Shown here: in pieces, positions 49,263 through 59,949 of the stretch
How positions within the stretch are numbered: position 1 is the stretch's first letter
Layout: the number at the start of each line of letters is the position of its first letter
NCBI GenBank assembly: GCA_030248295.1
Contig: JASANH010001455.1
Span: 62,001-126,000, forward strand
Direction of reading: 5' to 3'
DNA: 64,000 nucleotides
Source of the DNA: Mesodorylaimus sp. YZB2_4
Lineage: Eukaryota > Nematoda > Enoplea > Dorylaimida > Dorylaimidae
Notes under the pieces: generated by a model
Databases searched by the model: none
What the model was told of the DNA's origin: nothing
The model's input: the letters and a program-made list of their open reading frames with translations, nothing else
Program-made: the position numbers and the translations under genes

Positions 49263-51681
49263 TTGGGTGGCCAGCCATCGAGTGTGGGGTGATTTCGTAG
49301 ATACTCTGTGCCTCCGAGGGTAGACTGAGGAGAAATGGTCGACAGTATTGTAGATAGATGGTGCTTGTTGAGAGTTAGTTTTTGATTGTCAGTTGTGAAA
49401 TGCTAAGTTATTGCTATCGTTTGTTTAGTTTTTTGCTCAAAGATTTTGTATATGCGATTATTCTGGGTGTGCGAGTTTTTGTAATGTCAGCAGTGTGTGC
49501 TAGACTGCCAGGAATGATTAAAAACTGTGGTCTGTGGCTGAAGGAAACGTTCTGTGGCTGGCCTGGCCCGGGGAACGGCCTGTGGAGTGCTGTCGGAATG
49601 AGGTTCTGACAGTGGAAACAAGTACGAAGCTGACGAGCGCCTGGATTGCGAAGCTCTAAAGAGGAAATGATCTGGGGTTCTTGCAGAAAACAGCGTAGTA
49701 ATACCGCCTGACTGGAGCGTAGGTGATGCTATCGCGATGCAGTGCAGTGGTCCGACGTCACGATGTAGCCCAGGGGCCTGGTTGGCAAGGGCGGGCGGGA
49801 ACGTCAACCCGTCGGTTTAATGTTTCAGCCGCAGTTATAGTCGCAAGTCTTGCCTTGGGTCAGGACAGACCAGGGTTGACTAGAGGAGCTCAAGCCACGT
49901 AGTCCACGGCACCTCGTGCTGACGATGTTTATTGCCAAGGCACCACAAGGGCCATAGAGACTCTCAATTTTAGAGCAGCCTCTCGTGTCGGCCGCCAAAT
50001 GGGTTCTGGAGAACCTGATCACAGATCAGTTCAGACCAGGAACTAGACCAGTCTCCTGCCAATGCTTGCAAAGCAGATTGGACACTCGACCTCGATCTCG
50101 CTCTCAGTCTCCTGCCAGCCCTGACTTAGCAGAAGTGTGGTGATTCCCTGAACCAGTGCACTGATAGGTGCGGAGAGACTAAAGCATGCCTACTTCACGA
50201 GCTTGGTCATACATGGGCATGATAAGCCGACTAAGCGTGAGATGCAGCACGGGCTGACTGACGATGAAAGCCCTGAGCACTGGTGTGTACGTACCAGCAG
50301 TCCTGGCTGTCGGGAGATCGATACCCTCCCCTGGCTAGGAGACGTCAACCTCTCGGGCTGATGTTTCACTGTGTGTGTAGTCGTGAGACTTGCCTGCTCC
50401 AGTCAGAGTTTTTTTGCCCAGAGACTTCGGTCTCACACCTTCCGCCGTCGCGGTGCACTGGTTTTACTGGTATCATTCCGACACCCGCATTTCCTCTCAT
50501 GGCAATGGCTTGGCAGGCCTTGGCATGATCTTGTCGAGGTGGAGATTTCTTGCCACATGTTTTTCTTTCTTTTTTCATGCTAATTTCTTGACGTTTTCAA
50601 GATCGGGCAAGATCCACTGCAGAATCTTTCCCACAAATCATTTCGTGTAAAATGTGTCCCTTCACCCTCGAGTGCGCATAAGCGTTTGGTGATGTGGTAT
50701 AACATGAACATGAGATTCCACGGGGTCATCCATTGCCTTGTGTGCGAGGTCAGTGAGGAGTCACGGTTTAAACCGACCTCTAGCCGCGGCGCACGTGCCT
50801 TTTGTTTGGTTTGCTTCCACCCACTAGTGCGCATACCTGTGTTTGGTGAGGTGCCGAAGCATGAGCATGACTCGAAGCTTCATAGCCGTCGATTGAGCCC
50901 ATGAGTCCTATCTTCACGCGCAAGGGCTTGGCCCGTTTGGGAAGGTCCCTACCGTAGTAGCCAGCAGCTCACAATGATGCCTGCTTCTCTCGATCGCCCT
51001 CTTTTGGTCGCTAAAAGTTCGAATGAAATCCCCGGGAATTATTTCAATTAAGTCCAAGGGGGGAAGCTATTCGAGGTTGAAAGAGTTTACAAGGCATTCC
51101 GACGCCTAATGCCACCTAGGAATTGGTTTCCTGAAAAAATCCTGCCTGCAGATACCTGATGACTACATTATTCTTCCTTTCTTCCCTCATGTACCTGTTT
51201 TACCACATCATCAAACGCTTAACGAGGGTGGAAGAACACATCTTGTAGCCTGGGGCTCAAGCCTCTCCTCCTTGGAAAGTGTGCCCCGGTACAAAGTCAA
51301 ATTTTGTTGCATGGAATTTCGTGGTAATTTTCCTTCGATTTTCGTGCATTATAAAGCAAACACCCCTAGAATTCTATATTTTGATCTTTGTCGACGAGCC
51401 CGCCCAGGCAACCAGGCCGCGAGCCCTCCATTTCATAAAGACGACAGCCATGGCCAATCATGGCACGAGGGTACCGCCTAGGACGCCGCAGTAATTAGGA
51501 CCCATATACTGGGGAAACTATTTGAGGGAAAACTAAAAGGCTTTCATTTCAGCTAGCCATTAAGCAGAGAAGGACACAAAACGCGGAACTCAAGCAGAGA
51601 TTAGTAGGCAAGAAATACAAACGGGCACAAAATTTATTGTTTCATTACCATTTTTCGATCGTCCTTTCTTCTCAGTCGTGC
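49263..51681. other. Repeat-rich interval after DGAT1
   Basis: DGAT1 3' flank, then dispersed repeats. A block with ACGTCAACC...GGTT(T)AATGTTTCAGCCG and AGACTTGCCT occurs at about 49800-49855 and 50340-50410, and again at 57215-57300. A block at about 50010-50160 (GTTCAGACCAGGAAC, CCTGAACCAGTGCAC) recurs inverted at about 56680-56820. Family A SINE tails lie at 50628-50715 (plus) and 51190-51250 (minus). No gene supported. Confidence 0.5.
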
Positions 51682-52716
51682 TCACCATTTCCATCGTTTG
51701 CTGCCCTTGGCATCTTGATTCGACAAAGTATTGTTTTTCATGGAGCTTTGCACCGATTTTTTCGATCGAAGGTGTCGCACTTGTTTCTCAGCTACCGACC
51801 GTTTCTCGCAATATATGCATCCGGCCGCACACAAGACCACCAGCAGTACGAGGGTGACTCCGAGTACCACGATTCCGATGACGATTTGTTTCTGCTTTAG
51901 CTTCCTTTCATCACTTTCAATTTTCTCATCAGCGCATTCCTTGTCTTGAAATAGACTGTATGTGCAGTTTCGCCACACATCTTTCACAGTTTCGTCGCGG
52001 CACACGTAGGGATACTCCTGCGTATCGGCCAGACCGACCAATTCGAAGCCGGGCATCGTGCACGTCGCGTTGCAGGGAATCTTGACGATCTGCAGTTCAT
52101 CTTCATTGTCTTCGCATTGTTTCAAGCACCTGGACATATCGTCCGGGTTGGTTTCGTTGCACGGCCTGGTTGTCAGCAGCAGATTGCAGTACCGTTCGTA
52201 TTTTGGCGCTTTTGCTGATTGCTCCAGGCAAAACCAATATTTCTCGCACGCTCTGATGTCGATTCGGCAATAATTTTTGTTGTAGACTGGCTCAAAGTGG
52301 CATTCGTCGTAACTGTACATTTCGCATTCACAAGATTCCAGCAGCAATGTCACTTTCTACGCCGTTTTGATAGCTGCTGACTCTGCTAGTCCTACGGTAT
52401 GAAATTCCTTGGCCCAAGATGATGGATTTTCGTCGTAATCGCTGTAAATATAAGCGAGAAGCCATCCGGTTCCCTCTGGATAGTCTTCGGTTACAATCAC
52501 AACTTGTCGATTTTCACTGTCTACTCGTGAAAGAGACTATCGCACTGTTGATGAATACCCAGACATCGGCTCGCGGCTTTCCAATCCACAATCCGTGTTC
52601 CTCCATGCCATCTGTGGAATTTATATCGGTACTGGTGTCGACGTTTCCTTCGGCCGCGTTGCCCATATCGAGTAGATTAAGATGGCAGCGGTAATAAGGA
52701 AGATCGAACAGCGCAT
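51682..52716 (-). CDS. Cys-rich single-pass membrane protein with tiny introns
   Basis: Predicted exons (minus): 52643-52716 (tentative), 52559-52611, 52396-52520, 51682-52356; 308 residues. Exon 1 gives a signal peptide (MRCSIFLITAAILIYSIWA) but its donor GTCGAC is weak and the implied intron only 31 nt. The next two introns are 38 nt (52521-52558, GTATTC...TCACGAGTAG) and 39 nt (52357-52395, GTAGGA...GGCGTAG). Splicing both is needed to keep one frame; the 39 nt intron contains the only in-frame stop (TAG). The ectodomain is Cys-rich (SCECEMYSYDEC, NCTYSLF, CNATC) with N-glycosylation sites. The membrane span is at about 242-265 (IVIGIVVLGVTLVLLVVLCAAG), followed by a short basic tail. Family not recognised. 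The last exon is certain as an ORF; the 5' structure is inference. Confidence 0.65.
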
Positions 52717-52988
52717 TTTGCTGGGGTATATTGGGAAAAAACGCAGATGATGCAGAGACGCAGACCGTGCGGAGAAGATTCTGGTAGAAATGACAAAAAC
52801 ATACTCCGGCTGAGCATACTTTTACAATTCTCGCATTTTACCCACCCTCTGCTAGTTACTGTACATTAAGATACAACTGTGCGGTGCGCGTGATATCACC
52901 TACTTCACCCTTCGATTATGAGGTGAACTGCTGGTCCGCTGTGCTCATTTCGAGTCGATCAAAATGGCCGATGCTAAAAAAGATTTCT

Positions 52989-53625
52989 AAAAAAATCTGT
53001 TATCAGACACCGACAAAGTTAGTCCAGCCACCGTACTTTGACTAAATGCAGGGCGAGACTAGGTTTGCTGGGGCTCCTCGGCGACGCATGCGTGGATGCA
53101 TTACACTTTTGTAAAATCGATTCGTAAGGTCATGGGGTCGTTTTCCTGTTGGATTTTATCCTTCCTGTTTTACACCGAAGGCTAGTACTAGCATGAACAT
53201 CCTTATTCGTACTTTAGAGGAATGCAATGCGACCCTCTGTTGCCTTGAAAACTGGGAAACAGTAAAGACTTGTGGCAATAACGTCGCAGCTGTCATAGGA
53301 GGGTATGAGTACTTTATGTTTAGCCCAGCCAGCGACACTAGAACAGAAAATTTAGCTTCTGTGGAGCCAGCTTGCTAATAGCATCGTTTTAGGCGACCAA
53401 CCAACTGCAATAGAACTCATGACTGTCAGCCTGTTTGCCATCTCTTAATTGCCAAAGCCTAAGCTAAGGCAGGGGATGCCCTTTTCCACTTTTTATCAAT
53501 GGGGATTCTGGTTGATCACAATTTATTCACAAACGAGGGAGTCCAGCCAACCTAGTCTCGCCCTGCATTTAGTCAGAGTACAGTGACTGGGCTAACTTTG
53601 TCGTTGTCTGATAACAGATTTTTTT
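52989..53625. mobile_element. Non-autonomous element with long terminal inverted repeats
   Basis: Ends AAAAAAATCTGTTATCAGAC (52989) and its inverse GTCTGATAACAGATTTTTTT (to 53625) continue as inverted repeats for about 75-100 nt. Further matching blocks are GACAAAGTTAG and CTAAATGCAGGGCGAGACTA. The interior (about 430 nt) has no transposase. Size and structure fit a MITE. It lies immediately outside the left arm of the large inverted duplication. Confidence 0.7.
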
Positions 53626-54188
53626 CGAAATACCAATACTTTTTCGCGCTTGTATTTTGGTTGAGAATTCAGAATACATACAAGAAATTTGCCGTCTAGT
53701 CAGTCATGAGAAACGATTGTAGGTGCTGTATTAATATGCAACTGTCCGAAAATTCTACAAAAACGTCAAATACAAGATGAGGGCCATTTAGAGCGCTTGA
53801 AGTTTCAAATTGATAATCTTTCAGAAGCCACAAACATAATGAATAAAGAGAAGAGTCAATAGCACGTACGTTAAAACATATGCTAACAGGAGGAGAAGCT
53901 GGGAAACCAAGTGGGCGGGGCGCGGCAGAAGCCAGACCCGACGTTTAAAAGTTTCTCACCAAATCTTTTTCTCTCAGTTTGATTGATTCACGAGTTTCAT
54001 GCTTTTTTCCTCGCCTCTGTTTGTTCAATGTACGTATAACAACAGTGAGCAGTGCCTTTAAAGTGAGATATAACGTGCTTGGCCACCGAAATGAAGCAAT
54101 AGCGAGAAAAGAAGCAAACAAAGCTCGATTGGTTCCTGAGACACACACTGAAAAAAGCTTTGCACAGCTGGGACGGATGACGATTGGC

Positions 54189-54262
54189 TGATGGCACCTG
54201 TGAAACGGATCAGAGAATGTCAAGAATGTAAGCGGGCTGGCAGAATTGCTATCTCAAGTTTG
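54189..54262 (+). pseudogene. Orphan duplicate of the exon-2 start of the polycysteine gene
   Basis: GGCTGATGGCACCTGTGAAA and the following 50 bases (ATCAGAGAATGTCAAGAATG..., CTATCTCAAG) closely repeat 55233-55305, the acceptor and beginning of exon 2. The copy lies upstream of exon 1 and is not followed by the Gly/Cys repeats. It is a relic of an internal duplication. The right arm has the matching relic at about 61700-61775. Confidence 0.7.
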
Positions 54263-54881
54263 TGTGTGTGGCGTCCCATGGAAGATGCTAACCTGCTATA
54301 ATCAACTAACGCTAGCGAAAAGTCGCCATAGTATCAGTACAGCTCATCAGGCATATGCTTTGAAGTGCGGTCGAAACGTCACACTTGCATGCCTGAATGT
54401 AGTTTTGCGATTACTTGTAACTGCACAGATTGTTTGCGCCACAAATTCCTTAGCTCTCATGCAAATTGTACATTGGCTGTCATATCTAATGGAATCACTC
54501 TGACACACTAACTATAACGTTACAATTCGTTCGGGTCGTCTCATTTTTGTGGAAGCATTTCAGAATCCTGAACGAGGATGAAGCGGCTGAATCATGGCCA
54601 AGCATAAAAACAAGGATTATGGACAGCCGGCCCGCTGATTTCTGACGATTGTTTGTACAAGGTTGCATCGTGATTTCATTAATTGCATTGCACCAGCTTG
54701 TTTATCCCAGATTTTGGCACTATTTACTCAAATTGCCAGCACGCTGTCTACAAGCGCAGGCAAGCACAAGGCTGCCTCGTATCATAACGTATCCATGCCT
54801 GGTAATATTTCGTATATTCAATCAGAAAAAAGATTGTTTGGAAATCTTGTGTAGTGAGCTGGCAGCGTGTTCTCAGACCGG

Positions 54882-54890
54882 TATATAAAT
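54882..54890 (+). promoter_or_regulatory. TATA box of left polycysteine gene
   Basis: TATATAAAT lies 69 bases before the start codon at 54959, with no other ATG between. An identical sequence lies at the equivalent place in the right copy. Confidence 0.6.
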
Positions 54891-54958
54891 CGGGTTTTTG
54901 GCAGAGGTTTTCATCATTCAATTCCTTTTTGCCTTTCAAGCTTTTTCGAATCAGAGCG

Positions 54959-56092
54959 ATGGCACGTACGACACCGATTATGACTAGAATTTCAGCCATT
55001 CTTATGGCCCTCGCCTTGTATACCGACGCGTTTATTTTGCCTGATCCGGGCACAACGATCGGCATCACCAGAACGTACACGGCTCCCAGTAAGTACTGAT
55101 TCGGTCTGCCGAGTGCCATGAGGGCCTTGTCTGAAGATACGTGTGGTCCTTGTGCCTAGTATGAACTTGCGTGAGACAGGAAAGTGTCGTCCTGTAAGTT
55201 TCTATGAGGCCGATTTAAAGGCGCTTAGTCCATGGCTGATGGCACCTGTGAAACAGATCAGAGTATGTCAAGAATGCAATCAGGCTGGCACAATTGTTAT
55301 CTCAAGTCCATCATTTTAGCCACAGATCAACCTCCTCCTGGGACTGAGCCTGCAACTACGACTGAGTCGAGTGAGACGCTAACAACGTTCATTCCACCGA
55401 TATTCAGAGCTAAAGAGCAAAAACGATCTTGCGGTGGAGGTGGCGGTGGAGGTGGCGGATGCGGCGGCGGTGGCGGCGGATGCCACAGAGCTGCCCGCGA
55501 TGCCGAGTATTCTCGCAATGCTCGCTGTGGCGGCGGTGGCGGCGGATGCCATAGAGCTGCCCGCGATGCCGAGTATTCTCGCAATGCTCGCTGTGGCGGC
55601 GGTGGCGGCGGATGCCATAGAGCTGCCCGCGATGCCGAGTATTCTCGCAATGCTCGCTGTGGCGGCGGTGGCGGTGGATGCCACAGAGCTGCTCGCGATG
55701 CCGAGTATTCTCGCAATGCTCGCTGCAGCGGAGGTGGATGGGGAAAACGTGACGAGTCCAGGCAAGGAAGGTGCAGTGGGGGTGGAGACTGGGGCAAGCG
55801 AGACGATCTCACCAGAGGTCAACGGTGTGCGGGTGGCAATTGGGGCAAGAGGGAAGATCTAGCCAGAAACCAGCGCTGCATGGGAGGAGGAGGAGGAGGT
55901 AGCTGGGGAAAGCGTGAAGATTTATCCAGAAATGTACGCTGCGGTGGAGGTGATGGCGGCTGCAGTCATCGTGCGACCAGGTCTGACGATCATAAGCCAG
56001 AGGATGCTAAAAAGATGGAAGCAATAGGCAAGTTGATCAAAACTCTAACAAAACGTGGTTGCTGCTGTTGCAAGTGCTGCTGTTGCTGCTGC

Positions 56093-56139
<47 letters not shown>

Positions 56140-56305
56140 CTGTTGTTGCTGCTGCTGTTGCTGTTGCTGCAAGTGCTGCTGCTGCGGCCGCAAGCGCAGA
56201 CGCGACAGCTTTGGACCGGGTCACGATTTCCGCCGCCATTACGCCGTTTTCATTGAAAAACGCAACCGATGGGAGCGCATGGAGAAACGTATGTGCAACC
56301 AATAA
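54959..56305 (+). CDS. Secreted Gly/Cys-rich repeat protein with polycysteine tract, left copy
   Basis: Exons 54959-55088 and 55257-56305 join in phase 1 (CCC A|GTAAGT...AAACAG|AT CAG), 392 residues. Exon 1 is a signal peptide (MARTTPIMTRISAILMALAL, cleavage likely near YTDA/FILP). Exon 2 encodes a Thr/Pro linker, Gly runs, and four copies of CHRAARDAEYSRNARC separated by Gly runs. Then come four WGKR units of the form (G/N/S)WGKR(E/D)(D/E)..R..RC. After a Lys-rich bridge follows a tract of 4 Cys, Lys, 32 Cys, Lys, 4 Cys, and a basic C-terminus (GRKRRR ... ending MCNQ). The stop overlaps AATAAA (56301-56306). Cys codons mix TGC and TGT. Family not recognised. Options: disulfide-crosslinked structural or adhesive protein, metal binder, or peptide precursor (W-G-K-R would give Trp-amide peptides). 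A translation beginning at the ATG at 55232 would lack the signal peptide. Confidence 0.85.
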
Positions 56306-56306
56306 A
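56301..56306 (+). terminator. Polyadenylation signal overlapping the stop codon
   Basis: AATAAA shares bases with the terminal Gln codon and the TAA stop of the left polycysteine gene. The right copy has the same overlap at 59736-59741 on the minus strand. If used, the 3' UTR is only some tens of bases. Confidence 0.55.
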
Positions 56307-56425
56307 TCAAGAGCAGTTATGATATAACATTCCTAGTTCTTGTCTCTTTGTGATGACTTTGCGCCATTTATGCCTTCGATGTCAATTGTACATGCTGTAA
56401 GCACATCATTCATGTTCTGCCATGC

Positions 56426-59400
56426 CTAATAGTATTTAAACCTGGGCACCAGAATCCAAGAATGGAATGAACCCTGATTCTTGAACTCTATAAGTGCAAT
56501 CAAAACTGGAGCAGCCGAACAAACCCAGACCAAATCGAACCTGACGGAACTGAATAAGAAGCAGGGATTTATAGCTGAACCAGACACGACTGACCGAACC
56601 AGGACTGATCGGACCAGTTCGCGTGACTAGTGTAATAGGCATGTACTATGTCCTCTGGCCCATGAGTGCACTGGTTCAGGGAACCAGTCCGCCTCTCCTA
56701 AGTCAGGGCCAGCATGAGACCGAGACCGGGAGCAAGGTCGAGGTCGAGTGACTGGTCTTATTGCAGGCATCGGTAGAGGACTAGTCTAGAGTTCCTGGTC
56801 TGAACTTGCTCTGTGAGCACTTTGGGCTCAGGTCCGTCAGAACTTCTTCGACGGCCGGCACGTGCGTCTGCCCCCCCCCCCCCCCGATTTGTGAGTCTAC
56901 ACGGACTGCGTGGTACTGTTCCTGTGGCTTGAGCCATCCTCTGGTCAGCCCTAGTTTGCCCTAGGACGAGCCAAGGATTTCACTAGTATCTTTTCACACT
57001 GATTGACAGCGCAAAAATAGAAAAATTAGCAATCAAAGAAGCTTCTTGTAAAAGGACTTTAATAAACTCGGAATTCTCTTTGGTGTCTCTTAATCTTTAC
57101 TGAAAGGGACCATCCACCTGAGCTCTGGCAAAAACTTGTCTGTTGCAGCGTGACCAGCAGCAGCCAGGCAGGCCGTGGCTAGTGGGAGAGAGTAAATGAT
57201 ACTCTCCCCTGGATGGGAGACGTCAACCCCGCGGGTTGATGTTTTAGCCGTAGGTATAATTGCAAGACTTGCCTACTCCAGTGGGAGTCTGTCCTGTGCC
57301 GACTTCGGTTAGCCTCACTATCGCCTACGCCTGCCTGGCAGGGTTGCAGCAGCAAGAAAACTGTCGCTTATTCCTATCTTGGGTCGGCCCTGGGCTGGTC
57401 CTTGTTCAGCCGGTTTGGTCCTGTTCAGTCCTGGTTCAGTAAAAATAGCCACCTGGTCTGGTTCGGGTCCTGCTTCGGCTGCAAAAGCCAGTTTGGTCGA
57501 ACCTGGGCGCCGCCAACGAGTGGCCAGGACTCAGGAGCGACCAATAATTTCTTTTATCGTTTTTCACTTAAAAAGGCTACCTCCTTGAGCTACCTAATGA
57601 GTTGGAATTTGCATTTACACATTTGCATGTACATACATTCTTTCTTTTTGGCGCGGAAGAAATGCCTCGAGAAAAGCCCATTGGTGTCTGGGCTTCTCAT
57701 CGCCCTACCTCAAAAAGAGCTGTCCACCCTACATGCTGACGATCAGTAAAAAATTTCTCCCAACAACATTTTGTGCAAAGGTTAAATAAGCATGAAGGCT
57801 TGCTAGTGTGAAGAAGTCACTAGTTACCGGCCTCGTGGCCTGGTGGGTTAAGCGTCTGCCTCTCACGCCAGGTGCGCAATCACGGGCGAGTGTTCGACTC
57901 GCGGGCCAGTAGATCATTTCGTGTAAAACCTGTCCCTCCACCCTCGAGAGCGCATAAGCGTTTGGTGATGTGGTAAATCATGAACATGAACTAGATGGTT
58001 CTCGCCAATCACACTTTTTAGGGTGGGATCGTGCAAAGACCATGAGGCCACTTGAAGTCATATGTAAATGGCAGGATAGAGCAGGCGTACTTGGACTGGT
58101 TCGGGCATCATATGTGGATTTTGAGCCAGGGAAAGTGTTGAGGACTGGTTTCTGTGAGCAGGCCTCTATGTTTCTGCTGGATTTTCTTGGTAGGGCTTAG
58201 GTTTTTTAGATGTTTTACATGGTTTCTGACGTGTATATTGTGATGTAAACGCATTGGTAGTTTGCATACTTGCCAAGTCATAATCTCACGCCACGCTTAC
58301 GCACCGCTTATGATTAGGCTACCGCAAAGGTTACTTCTACGAGACTGTTACCAGCTTCTAGCACTAGCGCAGCGCACCTACGGCTCACTTGCTCTGCTTG
58401 TTACAGACTAGTAAAGTAGTTTTCTCTACTCGGGTCTTTAACATAACATATATATATTGGGCACCTCTCACGAGTTATGGCATTGTTGTATCGCAATGTC
58501 GCTGGAGTTGAGTCGACAATAAACGTTCATCATCTTCGTACGGCGCGATTTCCACGACTGCGAGGGCTGGGTCGTTTCCATACGTACGCTGGTCGGTCGT
58601 TCGGTGAGCGTGCTGAGTTTTGATGTAGTGAGCTTAGACATTTCTTCAGTCCCCAGATAACTTCATTACACGAGCTCATTTTGCCGCTGGTCTGTGATTG
58701 CAATATCGGTGATATTTTAGTCGACATGGGTAGAGATGCGAACATCGGTAAAAACAATGTATAGGCGCTAATTAAGGCAGACGTAGAAGTGCTTGCTAAT
58801 TTTGATTCAGGCGCATGGATGCCAGCCTGAAGGCAAGCAATGTTGTGCCATTAGAACGAATACAGAAGAATGTAAGCCACAAAGGCTGGGTTACCGAAAC
58901 CCGACTTTGTCCTTTGCTCTGCCAACTAGCAGCGCCTGATATCGAAATTGCTATGGGGAGAAAAGCTTTGATTGAATTCCTTTCCGTGTTTCCATCGCAT
59001 AATTGAGTAACACCTTAAGACTTTGTGGAGATACAGATTGGCATGAGCATCCACAAGGTCAACTCTAAACCTGAAACCAGACCATTATCCTTGCAAATCA
59101 GTTGCAGTTGCAGTAACGCACTGCTCCAGCCTATGAGACAAGATTCCATGACCACTAGTCTCACACCTGATAGCCCCTACAAACGAAATCGGCTAAGTTA
59201 GTCAATACTTGATCGACCACTAGCCATCAATCTAGCAACAGTAGCACAGGACTGTGCCTTTTGAGATATATTGCTTTTGTGTCTAAAATTGCGCAGTGAA
59301 TAAAACAAAAATTCGGGCCGTAGAGAGCCGTTTTTCAGGCCATTTGCGCTTACTCAAAATTACTGCTTTGGATAACTCCCTCAACAATTGACTTATCAAA

Positions 59401-59616
59401 TCACAAAGCGAATTCCTTCAACACAGGTAATCAGTTATTGCTTAACTAGTTCAATATTTGAAACGGAGACATATTTGACATTAATTTTTCGCAAAGGGCT
59501 AACAGCGGCCGAACCGAAGTCCTTATTAAAAGCGAGAAGAGCATATACTCCTCGGGTCCAAAGCATGTTAAGCCAAGCTGGTGATTTATTGTGCTTACCA
59601 AATTTAGAGGCCATCA
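56426..59616. other. Spacer between the arms of the inverted duplication
   Basis: 3.2 kb without a recognisable gene or transposase. It contains an inverted copy of the 50 kb repeat (56680-56820), a C run of about 14 (56873-56886), the CGGGTTGATGTTTTAGCCG repeat (57215-57300), a family A SINE (57828-57990) and an AT-rich stretch near 58445. The 82-codon ORF at 59388-59636 ends inside the right arm and has no domain. Confidence 0.5.
57828..57990 (+). repeat. tRNA-derived SINE, family A (best preserved)
   Basis: Plus-strand copy with GGCCTCGTGGCCTGGTGGGT (A-box region), CTGCCTCTCACGCC (CTC in the anticodon position), GTGTTCGACTCG (B-box region), then ATCATTTCGTGTAAAACCTG and GCATAAGCGTTTGGTGATGT. 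It ends in CATGAACATGAAC. It does not fold as a functional tRNA throughout, so I call it a SINE rather than a tRNA gene. Confidence 0.75.
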
Positions 59617-59736
59617 GCATGGCAGAACATGAATGATGTGCTTACAGCATGTACAATTGACATCGAAGGCATAAATGGCGCAAAGTCATCACAAAGAGAC
59701 AAGAACTAGGATTGTTGTATCATAACTGCTCTTGAT

Positions 59737-59902
59737 TTATTGGTTGCACATACGTTTCTCCATGCGCTCCCATCGGTTGCGTTTTTCAATGAAAACGGCG
59801 TAATGGCGGCGGAAATCGTGACCCGGTCCAAAGCTGTCGCGTCTGCGCTTGCGGCCGCAGCAGCAGCACTTGCAGCAACAGCAACAGCAGCAACAACAAC
59901 AG

Positions 59903-59949
<47 letters not shown>

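Larger units (their letters stand above)
53718..56425 (+). repeat. Left arm of large inverted duplication
   Basis: From GTAGGTGCTGTATTAATATG at about 53718 to GTTCTGCCATGC ending at 56425, this segment is matched in reverse complement by 59617-62247. Differences are scattered single bases plus repeat-number changes inside the gene. The arm includes about 1.2 kb upstream of the start codon, the whole two-exon gene and about 120 bp of 3' flank. No target-site duplication is evident at the outer edges. Confidence 0.9.

Noticed and set aside
55327-55862. Pro-, Ala- and Ser-rich ORFs antisense or shifted to the Gly/Cys repeats
   Set aside because: Repeat shadows without start context, signal peptide or independent features; mirrored at 60180-60645.
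55990-56327. Poly-Gln, poly-Ala and poly-Leu ORFs overlapping the Cys tract
   Set aside because: They are other frames of the TGY repeat; only the Cys frame connects to a signal peptide, repeat units and splice-consistent exons.
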